From contig JAWZYV010014407.1 in assembly GCA_038373885.1 (NCBI GenBank), positions 186,001 through 250,000 on the forward strand: a DNA stretch of 64,000 nt. The letters run 5' to 3'. Positions 11,127 through 23,433 of this stretch are shown here, piece after piece. The notes beneath the pieces were generated by a model that had not been told where the DNA came from, did not search any database, and was given only the letters and a program-made list of their open reading frames with translations. The position numbers were made by a program, and so were the translations under genes. The stretch is from Cheiracanthium punctorium (lineage: Eukaryota > Arthropoda > Arachnida > Araneae > Cheiracanthiidae). Numbering within the stretch: position 1 is the first letter of the stretch; every line of letters starts with the position of its first letter.

Positions 11127-13475
11127 CACGAACCACAGTTTAAGAATCCCTGGCTCTGCGCAATTTGCATAACCACCAGCAAGAAAACGTATTCAGGCTA
11201 AATGATATGAATGTGAGAATTAAATAAGAGAACATAAGGCAAAATGATAAAAGAATCAGAATGTAATGGAGGTTCTTAATAACTTCCCTCATTATAAAAA
11301 GAAAAATACATTTTAAGGAGAGAGAAAAAGAAATAGTGAGGAAAATTAGAAGAGTGGTGTCATACCACAATGAAGTCAGTCAATTTACGAAAATGTTAAG
11401 AGTCATGGAAATTAATTGTCTCCCTCCACCATTGTAAGAAAATGCTGGCCTTAATTCTCGCATCGTTACCAAAAGTGGGGATAATGTAACAGGGGGAGAA
11501 AATTCCCGCTAATGAATGTTATAATATTTTGCACAAAGACACGGCTCATATAATTATCGCTCATGATCTAACAGAAACGTAATAAGCTTTCCTCGCCTCC
11601 ATCTAACAGTTGGGATTAAAATTGAAAAAAAAAAGAGAACATTTTTAGGGGTACTGGGTATTTATAGCTCGAGCTCGTTGATCCATGTTTAATAAAGAAG
11701 CGAGCAGAGAGGGACGAACTTATAAAAATTAGGCTTTTACGGATGTTGGCTTGTTCGGGAACTTCAAATTTAAAATTTCGCCCAATTTCAAATAGCGTAA
11801 CAAGAATAAAGCATGAGGGTGTTTTCGAAAGTTTGTTAATATGAAGAAGTTGTAAAATTGCTTTCGCGCTAAAGTCTGCTAGAAATTTGTTAACATGAGA
11901 GAAGTTGTAAAAATTGCTTTTGCATAAGTATACTAGAAGTTACTTCTTTTAATAAAAGTTACGAAATCTGTAAAGAATAAATGCGCGTGTTTAGTGATAT
12001 CTTATTTTCTGAAGAAAAGCAATGCTATACTTGAAAGTAATGAATGTGTAAATAAAACTGAGTTTGAAAATATTTTTAATAGTAATCCTCTTTTACATTG
12101 AGTTCTAGCCCAATTCCTGAGATTTAATCTAAACTTAGCAAAATGGAGCCTATAATTTTACAGCTTTCCTATAATCAGTTTTGCGCTAAGTAATGATAAA
12201 AATTTTAATTAAATTAATATTTTTGATAACTTTGTGATTAAAAAAATATTAATTTTGGATTCTAATAAATTGCCGAGTGGTATACAGTATAACGGTAAAA
12301 AACCAAATGCGATCAAGATCAGTAATCCGTTTCTCACAAAGCGGAAATAATATACATTCATTTTTAGACTGATATACAATCAATCGATTTAAGCGAATCC
12401 TTGCACGTAACTTTAGCACAAGTGTAAGTTAACCCTTTATTTACTAACGGTATCTATAAGTTCCGTAATTTTGTTTTTTATTTATTGATTCATTGTAATA
12501 ATTTCTTCGAAAAATCACTATTAAATACATGATTTAGTTAGCTTACATCATGACTATATGTTCTATTAATGTAAGATAGTTTTAAAAGGATAGCTTTTTG
12601 CTTACTTTCTTATATCAAGCCAAGGAAAAGAAATATGAGCTTTAATGATTTTTCAGACGTTAGTTTTATGATTAAAGCATTTGATTTCAAAAGAGTGTTT
12701 ATTCAAAGTACTCATTGACTTCTTCAGTTCTGTTTGTGCTGTGCTCTTTTGAAAAAGACTCAGTCGCTTATGAAAGACATCAGACGCAAAGCTAGAGTTG
12801 ATTATTATTATTACTATTTTGCCAAATTTCGTTTAAATTACATTAATTATATTATCATTTATTGTCTAAGTGAAACAAGAGAAAAGAAACAGTTCCAAGT
12901 TGATTTTCTTTGCAATTCTTTGTTTTCTTTTTTTATATTTGTGTAGGGTCCCTGAAATGCGATTACTTGATGTCCCCCATCGAGAACCACTGAAAAGTGT
13001 TCTAAGTTAGGACATATTTATTTTCATATCTCGGACACTTTTGAGGATAAAATGCTCAAGTTTTGCACTCCACTTTATTAATGTATGGGGCACATTTTAC
13101 TAATAGGATTTTTTTTTTTTTTTTGTACAGGGGACCGTATAAAAAACTAATTTTGTATTTATTTAGATTGAATCCACTGAAAATTTTAGTCGACACCATA
13201 AAATTCTGTACCTTTTTTTAAAAAATAACTTTGCAAGTTATTGTTGATGTCTATGATCAATATTTAAAGCATAAAAGCCTATATCAGGGTTTGAGGACAT
13301 CCTGTGTAATAGTTATTCGAGTGAAACAAAAAAGTAATAATTTTACTTGAAATTTTAAGCAACTGAAGCTTAAAGTGCAGCTTTACTCATTAAACTTTAT
13401 CAAATTTATTTCAGAAATTATTTACTGGTAGCCAAACTGGCATTTCCGCAACACACAAACAGTTATTGTAATATA

Positions 13476-13510
<35 letters not shown>

Positions 13511-13849
13511 AAAATGTGATTTAAATAACAGTAATAATTTTCACATACAATTTCATTAAATTTTTCACAAGATAAATAAATAAAAGTTGCTTTTTTACAT
13601 TCTCCCAAATGTTCATTACTTGTGGATGTTATTAAAAATTATTTTGTTACATAGTGAATTATTATGTATATCTTTCAGGTACACAATAATAATAATACTG
13701 GACATTAAGAATTAATAGCAGGTAATCCGCAAAGCGGTTAATCCTTGTTAATCCTCCCGCGGATAATCGAGAGTTTGCTGCATGCATTTCCAACCCGTGT
13801 TCGGTCCGGTTCTTAAATGGGCCCAACTCATTTCTCCTTCAAACCGAAT
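11127..13849. other. AT-rich DNA without a supported gene
   Basis: No conserved frame was seen. Simple sequences include a CA tract at about 13475-13489 running into an A tract to 13514, and T runs near 13110. Frames at 11140-11370 and 12734-12946 are composition-driven. Confidence 0.55.
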
Positions 13850-13857
13850 CACAAAAT

Positions 13858-14032
13858 TAGGGATGGACGCGAGACGACTTTTTGCGAGACGAGACAGAGA
13901 TTTACAGCTTTTTTGCGAGACGAGACAAACATTTTTAACATTATGTTATAGGGATTTTTGCGAGACGAGACAAGCTTTTCGGCTGTTTTGCGAGACGCGA
14001 GACACCAATTTTTCGTCTCGCGTCCATCCCTA
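13858..14032. mobile_element. hAT-type MITE with exact 8-bp target duplication
   Basis: A 175-bp element flanked by CACAAAAT at 13850-13857 and 14033-14040. Its terminal inverted repeats are a perfect 20-bp pair beginning TAGGGATGGACGCGAGACGA. Inside are three to four direct copies of TTTTGCGAGACGAGACA-like units. These properties indicate a non-autonomous hAT element. The perfect ends and duplication suggest a fairly recent insertion. The short frames inside are repeat translations rich in arginine. Confidence 0.92.
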
Positions 14033-14397
14033 CACAAAATGAAACTTTCCTAACCAGCTTACAGGAGTGGAGGAGAAAAAAAAGTGAATTTCAAGTATTT
14101 TTACAGGCACAATAAACACATCCGGCGTCAGTGACAGAGACCTAGGAACAGCGATGTGTGAAAGATGACCCAAATTACATGATCTCGCGTGACCTTGTCA
14201 CACACAATGAGAGGAAGTTTGACATGCTGTACGAAACGCGCGCACACACACATTCAGTCAGTCCATTGTTTTGGGTGACTCCGAAGCAGAATGAAAGGGA
14301 ACGTTGTCGCGTGACATTGTACTCGATATATGCCCCCCTCCTCCCCCCTGCCTTTGATAAGAGCGAAAACACTAGCGCTTAGGAAACTACATTCTAA

Positions 14398-15485
14398 CCC
14401 TTTAACCGCGCGGTGTCCTCGCCATGAGGACACAGAACTCTGACGTTTTGACTGTTGTCAGTCACGAAGAATCGATTTGATTTCTATAAAAAAAATACTT
14501 GCGGATGACATAGTTACACGAGAACTTTTACTTTTTAGCACACACCATTTCCTGTAAAATCGTCAGGATTATTTTTAACGGACGAGGGTCAGTTGCAACA
14601 GCGCCAACATCTATCAATCATATCGAGGGACGAGTTGCACCGGAATCTTTATCTTGCTACTCCCCCCCCCCCCCGAAAATATGCTTTTGCGAGGCACAAA
14701 GAAAACATCACTGGTTCCAGCCATCGCTGTAGGGGGCTCCTTGAATATTATGCTAAAGGCCAGCGCAGACTCGAGTGCGATTGCCGTACGCTGCAGGGTA
14801 TGAGGGGAGTTTTTTAATGGTCAATTGGCACGCGCAGGCTTTGTAAAAGGAGGGAAACAGTGCAGGGTCGAAATATTTATAGGCTTTTAATGCCCAGTTG
14901 GGATTTGCCACCAAAGGATAACCCGTGAAACCACGAAAGCACGCCAAACATACAATGAAGACACTTTTCTCCGCAATCCGTCTTGGAGATACGGAAAAAT
15001 ACATTGAGTTCCCATTCTAGCGTACGCACTGAAGTCTGCTCTGGCCCTTATGCTAACGCTGGTACTTTGCGAGACCGCAAGGCTCCCCTATGATTGTCCC
15101 TCTCCCTCTCCCGTTCTTTTCGCGGGTGCATCTAGCCCATGGATTAAATTCATCAGCGGTGCAACTCGCTCCTTTCTCCATTCGCCCGGTGCAACTAACC
15201 CGTTCCCTTTTTAACAGCACTGGCATCTGCTGAAAGCTCGAGACTACGATGGAAATACTACATTGATATAGAAGAACAACTGGTTAGACCACCCAATCCT
15301 GAAAAAAGGGCAGCCGTTGCCATCTCTCGATTTAGCTACCAGCAAGATGGCGGTCGACCGAATCGTTCATCACGTGCCACTAATCTAGAGACCATTTTTT
15401 GTTGGCTGTGCGCTTCGCACAACCAGCTGTGTCAAAAAATGGCTGCCCTTTTACGAGCATTGCAAAATGGTTACGCTTCAAAGGG
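14398..15485 (+). mobile_element. TTAA MITE interrupted by a second TTAA element
   Basis: The left end follows CTAA (a worn TTAA) and reads CCCTTTAACCGCGCGGTG. A GTGTCCTC/GAGGACAC hairpin replaces the usual GTTCCC/GGGAAC one. The sequence leaves the family at 14578 and resumes at 15211 with the expected CAGCACTGGCATCTGCTG. It ends at CTTCAAAGGGTTAA (15489). The insert 14579-15210 lies between two TTAA copies. The inverted-repeat centre is intact near 15400-15430. Confidence 0.8.
14579..15210. mobile_element. Second TTAA-specific element, nested
   Basis: A 632-bp insert flanked by TTAA at 14575-14578 and 15211-15214. The ends are imperfect inverted repeats built around GGGTCAGTTGCA on the left and its counterpart GGGTTAGTTGCA on the right. 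A further GAGTTGCACCG-type pair lies inside each end. The interior at about 14700-15000 resembles 6000-6300. There is no transposase frame. It is distinct from the CCCTTT family, so at least two TTAA-type families are present here. Confidence 0.7.
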
Positions 15486-15489
15486 TTAA

Positions 15490-17834
15490 AAGTGGTTTTT
15501 GGTTAAGTTGTGTGTGCCGATTAATCCATCTAGTTTCAAACTGGAATTGCACGCATATATGTTTACCATTTGTATGAGAGCTTAATACAGTTTGTGAATC
15601 TTGAAAACATTCCAGACAGTGACGTATTTTTTTTTTCTTTATTAAAGATTTCATACAGTTTTTTTAAAATAGAAAAATATCTTGCAACGAAATTGTAATG
15701 TGGCTTTTCTGCCATAATGCGTGTATGATGGACAAGAATGATAAAAAAGAAAGAAAAAAATCGACTTCAAATTATGAAGCAGTTTTGATATTTGCTAAAT
15801 AAACTTTTCATTCTTAGGTCATTCTTTGGTGATTTATGCATGTGCATTATCAGTAATCATTTCCCTTTATGATTGCCATTAAAACAGTTCTCCGTATATT
15901 TTCGAACATAATCCTTTGCAGATAGGCGTATTTAGCAGAGCGAAATATTTCAAGCCGCCGCGCCGTGTTGGCAAATATCCAAGCTGTGACCAAATTATTT
16001 TCCCTTAACGAAAAATTTTTTCCATTGTAAAACAGTTTAGAGTTTTGGGAATTTCTGGTCAAGTACAAAAGATACAATCAAGCTGGGTTCAATTTTGGAT
16101 TTTTTTTTTTTTTTTGGCGTCAAACGTGGCGATAAATAGCCAGAAGTGGCCAGTCTTGGTGACTTTCGACACACCGCCGATATTTGCAAACCTGAGAAGC
16201 TTGTCCCAAACTTAACCATGAGAGCAAGTACAAAAGCTTATAAAAACAACCTTAGCGGGACTAACAATCATCGTTGAGGTATAAAAGTATGTAATGTAAG
16301 TATCAACATGCATGCATTTATCGAGTCAAATCCACAATATATCAGTCACTATATTGTTCATTCAGATATTCGGAAAAAATATAGAGAAACGAGGTTTTTT
16401 TTTTTTTAAAATAATTCCTTTTTCAAGCACCGCCCTGTAAATGTATTTCGAACGAGGGTGGGCGATACGGAGGTCTGATCCATTTTCGGAAAAGAAGAAA
16501 AAAAAATATTAGATTCCCACACCCAAGGGGTCAGGGGGCTAGGGAGTGCAATGAATGACATTCCCCAGCTGACTTCGAACGTCAAACGATATTTATTCCG
16601 GGGTTATCCTCCCAAGGAATAAATAGCATTCCTTATCCTGCGAGGGAAGGACAGGGAAATATTTTTTTTTTTGGAAGATTAATCCAATCCTCTTTAGAAA
16701 ATGGAATACGCCCTCTATATAAATCTATCTAATATTGTATTTTTTATATATTAGGGTAAGTAATGTCGTCATTTTTACATTACATTCAAACAAAACAAAT
16801 GTTTAACAAGATTTTAATTACAAGCAAGCTGAGCTTAAACATAAGATTTAAACTTTAAAACATGAATTTTAAAGATGATATATAGATTTTTGTCTTGCAA
16901 GAATGAAGGCCGGTCATCCTTTTTTAAACGCCTGTCCTTCTTGGAGGACGAATTTCAAAATGGCTAGAAATTGATTTTTAGGTATTTGGGAGTGTTGCAT
17001 TTTACAGCAAGAATTTTATGGATAAATCATTTTTTTTTCTTTTCTAGAGAGATGTGAAAAGAAAATTTTTGTTCCTTACCCTTTCTTCACCTACATGTTA
17101 CGAATTTTGGAAAAAAAATTGTCTAATATAGCAACCATTTAAAAAAAACTCCTCCAAAATTAGTGTTGTACGCTTCCGTAGCTTTAGCTAGGTGAAGTGT
17201 TAACTGACGAGAAACATTGCTTTCTGGTCTCCCCTAATACAGCGGTTCCCAACCTTTTAACATTTTGGTCTTCCAACAAAGGATAACTTACGATGGACAC
17301 CCCCCCCCCTTCGCATCCCTCAGTATACATACAGCTTTTTATTCTTCAACGATGAACATTGAGTCACCTTTTCTAAAAAATAATGTTATCGGTAAAGTTT
17401 GAATAAATATTTTAAGAGAAAATAGGTATGTTTGGGAGTAAAAATAAGATGATTTTTTTAAAACATGCATTATCACTTGCTCTTTGCCTATTTTTCTTGC
17501 GCTCCACCGCAATATATAGTCTACTAGTAATGATCTTGAGCTAATTCTGTCACAACGTATGCACACGAATATAAGGCGACTAGAGAATAAGCCAAACGTA
17601 TTTTTGTGATCAATATCGTATTCATGTAGTTTATTTTAATCGTTTTGACCTCAAGAGAAAAAAAATAGTATTTTAGGAAACATTTTCTAAGTTATTTCCA
17701 GATCGGCAACTATTTATAGCGCTTTGGGTTTTCTGTCCATTTGGAGAAAACAGAGAGAAACGCGGAGGACACGCCACAGTAAAAAACCCAAAATGGCTGT
17801 CAGTACACTAAACTGCACTCGTCCCAAAGCGATA
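15490..17834. other. No gene recognised; scattered repeat fragments
   Basis: A fragment at about 16095-16200 carries TTTTTGGCGTCAAACGTGGCGATAAAT and GCGACTT-like words shared with 26925-27030 and 61440-61575. At 17241 CAGCGGTTCCCAACCTTT resembles a hAT-type end, but no partner was found. A poly-C tract lies at about 17299-17309. Confidence 0.5.
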
Positions 17835-18620
17835 CACTGACCTCTCATCTATGCGCCTCTCAATTATACGCGCCTCTCTTTTATAAGCAAATTTTGGAAG
17901 GTCCCGTCACAAGGAATAGGAAAATAATGATATAGGTAGCGCCACTTTGAATATTCTCTCTCAGATATACGCGAAAATAAGCAGCGCAATTCACAAATCC
18001 TGTCACACAGACAATGGCGCACGCAGATTTAGTTTTGGCGGGGGGGGTGGGGTGCTGAGCTACAGATACTGCTGAACTCGGTTATAGAGACATCGATTAT
18101 AGTTACAACTCTCTTACAACGTTGAAATATTCGGTACAACTAAACTTGCTCATAGAACACAAACCCACTATCAGTGTAACTCTTGATGAGTTCAGTGAAT
18201 AATGTTCGATCATTACAGTGATGTTGGAACCGAGTTTAACTGTGTTTCATATACTATATGTAAGTACTTTTTTAAAAATTAATGTCTTTTTTTTGCTAAA
18301 AAATTTTTGACTTAACTTAAATATTTTAATGAGTTAGAATAGATTTTATTACAAATGCGGCCAATAAATAAAATAATGTTAATACAATTAAAGTTTATAT
18401 ATAAAATGAAATTATACGTAAATTCTATAGTTAAATATTTTAAAATATAATAGCTTTTTAACTGAAACAATATTATCAAGCATATTTTTTTTTTCAAATG
18501 CTTTGTCTCTCGTAAGTTAGATGAAGCGTTAGAAAATAACACCCTTCAGTTATACGCGACTCTCAGTTATACGCCATTTTAAATGAGTCCCTTAAAACGC
18601 GTATAAGTGAGGGATCATTG
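17835..18620. mobile_element. pogo/Tigger-like element, degraded
   Basis: Flanked by TA at 17833-17834 and 18621-18622. The ends are imperfect inverted repeats, CACTGACCTCTCATCTATGC against CAATGATCCCTCACTTATAC. Motifs of the form AATTATACGCG and TTATACGCC recur inside both ends. The right 340 bp match 57521-57880 in inverse orientation, so a second copy exists. TA duplication fits the Tc1-mariner-pogo group. An inner pair, AACTCGGTT at 18075 and AACCGAGTT at 18228, may mark a nested small element. No transposase remains. Confidence 0.7.
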
Positions 18621-19438
18621 TATTTTGGATTTTCCCTATTTCTTTATTGACCCATATACAAGCCCACCTCCCGACTTTTTAATCTAAATTTTGACCAAAA
18701 TTTTTCTCGGCTTATACTCGAGAATATACGGTAGTTCCAAGATAGCACTTTCCCCCAAAGTGAACGCATATTTCTATGCGTTTATTATAGATTTTATTAT
18801 GAAAGATTCCTGGTCAAATATTGAAATTTGTATAATTATCTTCATATTATTAGCATATATTCATAGAATGCGTTTTCAAAGATTCAAATTAAATAACAAC
18901 AAATCACACTATACGATGGCATCTGACACAATAGCCTAAACAGCCATAATTGCAAAAAATGCAATTTAAAAATCTCTGTTGAGAAGAAATTTTTTACATA
19001 CATATTACACAACAAATGTTTAAATTCGCGCAAAAAGAACATTAGTTAAATTATTACTTAAAAAGTACATTTCAAAAATAAAATATCTTACAACCCCCAC
19101 TTATATTTTAAAAATGCATAATATAAAGTACTCCGCTTCAGTAATAAAATAGGATTAAAAAAGAAAAGATGAAACATTTTAAGACGATTCATGGCAATTA
19201 AAAATAAATTACATTGCTTCTCCTTTCAGATACTTATATTCCAAATGACATTTCACAAAATAAGTTAATTTTTGTAACTTTATTATGAAACTAAATAAAG
19301 AGATTACATTGCATAGTTCATTAAAAATAATAATTACTTCTAGCTGAGAGATATGGTGAACACTGGTGTAAAGTTTTGTAGACTTATGTTGGTCTTTTGG
19401 AATTCTTATCATTTATTTACGATTTTTCTCCCTAATTA
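18621..19438. other. AT-rich DNA, nothing recognised
   Basis: Only short, composition-driven frames (for example 18691-18939 and 19209-19412). No repeat shared with the rest of the window was noticed. Confidence 0.5.
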
Positions 19439-21058
19439 TCTATATAAATAAAATTAGACTTTTGTCTGTACATTTCTTGGAATTCAAAAATTTTGCGATT
19501 TCTATCCGTTTCAAGCACGCGGGAATCCGATGCGACCCTCAAAAAAAAGTTTGTCTGTCTGTCATTCTGTCATTCTGTCCATGACGCTTTTTTTGTTTAA
19601 GCATCACGTAAAAACGACTGAAGCGAATGATATGGAATTTGGTGTCATGATAGGTGGTCACTCAACTTAAAACATAGGCGTCGAATTTTTAAAAAATCTT
19701 GATTAGATTTTCAGATTTTGCGAAAATCGTTTCAAACTGCGTAAATTTGTGTTCAAGCATCACGCAAAAACGACTAAAGCGAATGATATGAAATTGGATG
19801 TCATGATAGGTGGTCACTTAACTTAAAACATAGGCGTCCAATTTTTAAAAAATCTTGATTGGATTTTGAGATTTTGTGAAAATCCTTTCAAACTGCGTAA
19901 ATTTGTGTTCAAGCATCACGCAAAAACGACTAAAGCGAATGATATGAAATTGGGTGTCATGATAGGTGGTCACTTAACTTAAAACACAGGCGTCCAATTT
20001 TTAAAAAATCTTGATTGGATTTTGAGATTTTGCGAAATTCCTTTCAAACTGCGTAAATTTGTGTTCAAGCATCACGTAAAAACGACTGAAGCGAATGATA
20101 TGAAATTGGGTGTCATGATAGGGGGTCACTCAACTTAAAACATAGGCGTCCAATTTTTAAAAAATTCTGATTGGATTTTGAAATTTTGCGAAAATCATTT
20201 CAAACTGCTTAACTTGTGTTCGCACATCACGTAATAACTGCAAAGGTGAAAAAATGATATTTGGTGAAAGGATAGGTGGTCACTCACCTTAAACTATAAG
20301 CATCTAATTAAAAAAAATCCATCAGATTTCGAGATTTTCTAAAAATCGTTTAAAACTGAGTGAATCTTTGTTCCCGTATTACGTAATAACGACTAAAGCG
20401 AATGCTATGAAATTTGGTCACACGATAGATGGTTGCTCAACATAAACTATAGGAGTCCAATTTTTTAAACATTTTTATTAGATTTTGAGATTTTGTGAAA
20501 ATTCTCTCAAAATACGTTTATATTTCTTCAAACATCACGTAATAACGACTAATACGAATGATACGAAATTGAGTGATATGATAGGTAGTTGCTAATCTTA
20601 ATTTATAGGCGTTGAATTTTAAAAATATTTTGCTTACATTTTGAGATTTTTCGAAAATCGTTTTAAAATGCTGAAAATTTGTTCCAAAGCATCACGAAAT
20701 AAAGACTGCAGGGAATGAAACGAATTTGAGTGACATGATAGGTTGTCACTGAACTTAAATTCTAGGCTTCAAATTTTTCAAAAATGTTGATTAAATTTTG
20801 AGATTTTGCGAAAATTATTTCAATATGCGTAAATATTCGTTCGCGCATCCCATAATTACGACTAAAGCGAATGAAATGATATTACTTAGTTACTCTCTAA
20901 CCTGTAATATTTTAACAATACATGAAAATTATAACTTCGCTTTCTTTACTTTGGCAACATACTACATTCATTCTGTGTACTCCTACAATGCTGACGAAAG
21001 TTCTTGCTTTTTGGAAATTTTCATTCACTAACCCGTCGAGGACGGGTACTTCAGCTAG
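19439..21058 (+). mobile_element. Helitron-type element with internal tandem array
   Basis: The 5' end is TCTATATAAATAAAATTAG, preceded by A. The 3' end is a hairpin (ACCCGTC, loop GAG, GACGGGT at 21031-21047) followed by TACTTCAG and CTAG, then T. A 5' TC, a 3' hairpin, a CTAG end and insertion between A and T are standard Helitron properties. The 1,620-bp body has no Rep/helicase frame, so it is non-autonomous. Most of it is a tandem array (see separate entry). Confidence 0.85.
19601..21000 (+). repeat. Nine-unit tandem array, period about 156 bp
   Basis: The landmark GCATCACGTAAAAACGACT or a variant starts at 19601, 19757, 19913, 20069, 20224, 20376, 20532, 20689 and 20845, a spacing of 152-157 bp. 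Each unit also contains a GGTGTCATGATAGGTGGTCA-type and a TTTTGAGATTTTGCGAAAAT-type segment. The first four units are nearly identical and later ones diverge steadily. This suggests recent expansion at the 5' side. The array lies wholly inside the Helitron. Confidence 0.88.
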
Positions 21059-21697
21059 TTGTTTTATAAAAAAGAACTTAAAAAAAAACAGAAAAAAAGT
21101 GTAACATTGTGTCATTTTTTTCAGTATTTTTTCAAACATAAGCTTCGATTTAGATTTATAAAAATAATAATAATAAAAAAAAATCTTTCAAAATAACAAT
21201 AACAGCTTTTTCAAAGGAAGGAAATAAAGAAATGTGTGCACGCGTTTGGAGTATTTTTTAGGTTTTTACCCCCTAAGCTGCTTTTTTTACATGACAATAA
21301 ATATGTTCAGCCTACAAAGAGTATAAAAAGTTCATTATTTATAATTTATTTATTTTTTTTTTGGGGGGGGGAGCATGCTAAAAAACAGAAAAGTAAATGT
21401 TCTAGCTGTAAAGAAAAATATTTTAGCGTTAAAGAAAAACTTGTATTAGTTACGTATCCACTAAAATTAAATATTTTTTGGGGAAATGTATTTTGTTTTC
21501 AAAATCGACTTAAACCAGCTATCAAGAAAGAGACTAGTGTTTTAAAATTTACACACCCCCTTTTTTCATCAGTGGCAAAATTCACCTTAATTACATAAAT
21601 ATTTATAACTACTTTTTAAATGCAGAGAGAGAGAGAAAGCCATTTAATAAAAGTTAAGTATAAAACTGTGCCAAAATAATCGGACCTCAGATGAAAT
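21059..21697. other. No supported gene; 120-codon frame not recognised
   Basis: A forward frame at 21236-21598 (120 codons) is lysine and phenylalanine rich, includes a GGG tract artefact and has no domain I recognise. A short AG-repeat (GAGAGAGAGA) lies near 21627. Confidence 0.45.
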
Positions 21698-21701
21698 TTA
21701 A

Positions 21702-22095
21702 CCCTTTAACGCGCAGTGTTCCCGCTCTGGGAACACCAAACTCTGACGTTTTGACTGTTGCCAGTCACGAAGAATAGATTTCTATCAAAATAATTGCGGG
21801 TGATATAGCTCCACGAGAATCCTTTATTTTTTAATCACGTCATTTCCCGTAAAAAAATGGTCACGGTTCTTTTTAACAGCACTGACATCTGCTGAAAAAT
21901 GGAAGAATGCGAGAACATCTGGATAGATTGCCCAATGCTGAAAAAAGGGCAGCCCTTGCCATCGCTCGACTTAACTACCAGCAAGATGGCGGGCGATCGA
22001 AACGTTCATCGCGTGCCATCTTGCTGGTAGTTAAGTCGAGCGATGGCAGCGGCTGCCCTTTTTTCAGCATTGGGAAAAGGTTGGGCCTCAAAGGG
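21702..22095 (+). mobile_element. TTAA MITE, copy with shortened hairpin
   Basis: Flanked by TTAA at 21698-21701 and 22096-22099. Left end CCCTTTAACGCGCAGTG, then the GTTCCCGCTCTGGGAAC hairpin. The inverted repeat closes directly after TTCATCGCGTGCC, so the hairpin tip present in other copies has been deleted, giving 394 bp instead of about 500. The frame at 21907-22104 is a repeat translation. Confidence 0.88.
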
Positions 22096-22104
22096 TTAAA
22101 TTAA

Positions 22105-22375
22105 ATACGGAAAGAGGACATCTATAGAGTGCCCAATGTCGTAAGAGCGCCGCCGTTGCCATCGCACGATTTAACTACCAGCGACATGGCGGTCGAACGA
22201 ATCATCCAGTGCGTGCCACGGAGCTCAAGGACATTTTTGACACAGCCGGAATGTTCTTGAGCTCTGTGGCACGCACTGGGCGATTCAATCGACCGCCATC
22301 TTGCTGGTAGTTAAATCGTGCGATGGCAGCGGCGGCGCTTTTACGACATTGGGAAATGGTTGCGCTTCAAAGTGT
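22105..22375 (+). mobile_element. Diverged TTAA MITE, right half
   Basis: A foldback runs from AGTGCCCAATGTCG to GGGAAATGGTTGCGCTTCAAAG. The arms share TTTAACTACCAG, CATGGCGGTCGA and CACGGAGCTCAAG segments. It abuts the younger copy at 21702, which probably inserted in its left part. Bases differ enough from the main family to count as a separate subfamily. Confidence 0.7.
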
Positions 22376-22885
22376 TAAAAGTATGATAACGCCGATGGTG
22401 CAACATCCAAGAAGCAGCTGATTAAAATATCCCATCTGTTTTCGTGGAGCGATACAATCTGCATGTCGAAGTGTAGTGAACCTGCAGTCTTGAAGGGGGG
22501 GGGGGAGGATCCCAATAAAAACTGTGGGAAATACACGATTTCCATTAAAAGTACTTAGATACGCTCGTTCGGCAGCTAACTTTGATGTCGGGTTTATTGG
22601 ACGTCTGTGCTGTTTCTCTTTTCCGATGCCATGCTCCATTGAATGCGTGGGTGGGAGACGGGGGGTCAAGGTTGACAGCCTATTATTTACGGCACTTCGG
22701 GCCTGTGGAGAATGGGCCAGGGCCTCATTTGCCACCCGCACCCCCAGTGTTTTCTTTTAAAGCCGGTACAGATAATTGTCTTTTAAAATATGGCATTTCG
22801 TGTAAAATCAAGAAATCGCATTTAGTACAGAGACACACTACAGTTCCCCCATCCCTTTTCTTAAGTGTATCAACGGAGACAGCTG
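22376..22885. other. Mixed-composition stretch, no gene supported
   Basis: Overlapping frames of 70-124 codons occur on both strands (for example 22367-22741 minus and 22582-22893 plus). None matches a family I recognise, and the overlap on opposite strands suggests chance. A G tract lies near 22496-22506. Confidence 0.45.
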
Positions 22886-23060
22886 AAACTTGAATAAAAA
22901 AAGACAAATCATGCCAAACGCATCGACTAAAAAGCACTTTCCAACACTACAGACTTTTTTTTTTTTGCTTCAAACTTGGCGATATTTCAGGGATAACTTC
23001 GAAAAAGCTGTCAATATTGATGCAAATTGGCGCAAAAGCACTTTGAATATTATTGACATC
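22886..23060. repeat. Dispersed repeat fragment with TTGGCGATAT words
   Basis: The stretch with AAATCATGCCAAACGCATCGA, a T run and AACTTGGCGATATTTC resembles 26555-26720 on the same strand and 62790-62930 in reverse. The family has no clear ends here. Confidence 0.5.
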
Positions 23061-23433
23061 CTTTAAATGAAAAGCACGTTGTTGTAAAAGTTTATTTACA
23101 TACACGAATACCTCTATACTGCCATAGGCAGTATGTATTTATTTATTTATTTGCCAGGCAAGGACACCTTGCGTCGCGTCACTGAATGTGTCGTTTAGAG
23201 CTACATATACGTCCTTCCCGTAGTTTCCCGCCACTATTTGATACCTCATCAGAAGGTGGGGGCACTTCTGAATATTGGCACCTCTCGGAAACTGCTAGCG
23301 ATCGCCGAGAGGACTTTCGGAACCACGGATTTAACGTGCATGTACACAGCGGTGTTTAGTGGTACGTCGGTATCGAACCCGCAACCTTCCGATTACGAGT
23401 CCAACGCCTTAACCACTGGGCTACCACGGCCCT

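Noticed and set aside
19601..21000. CRISPR-like periodic repeat
   Set aside because: Units are 156 bp with no short repeat/unique spacer pattern, and lie inside a Helitron in a eukaryotic-type genome.
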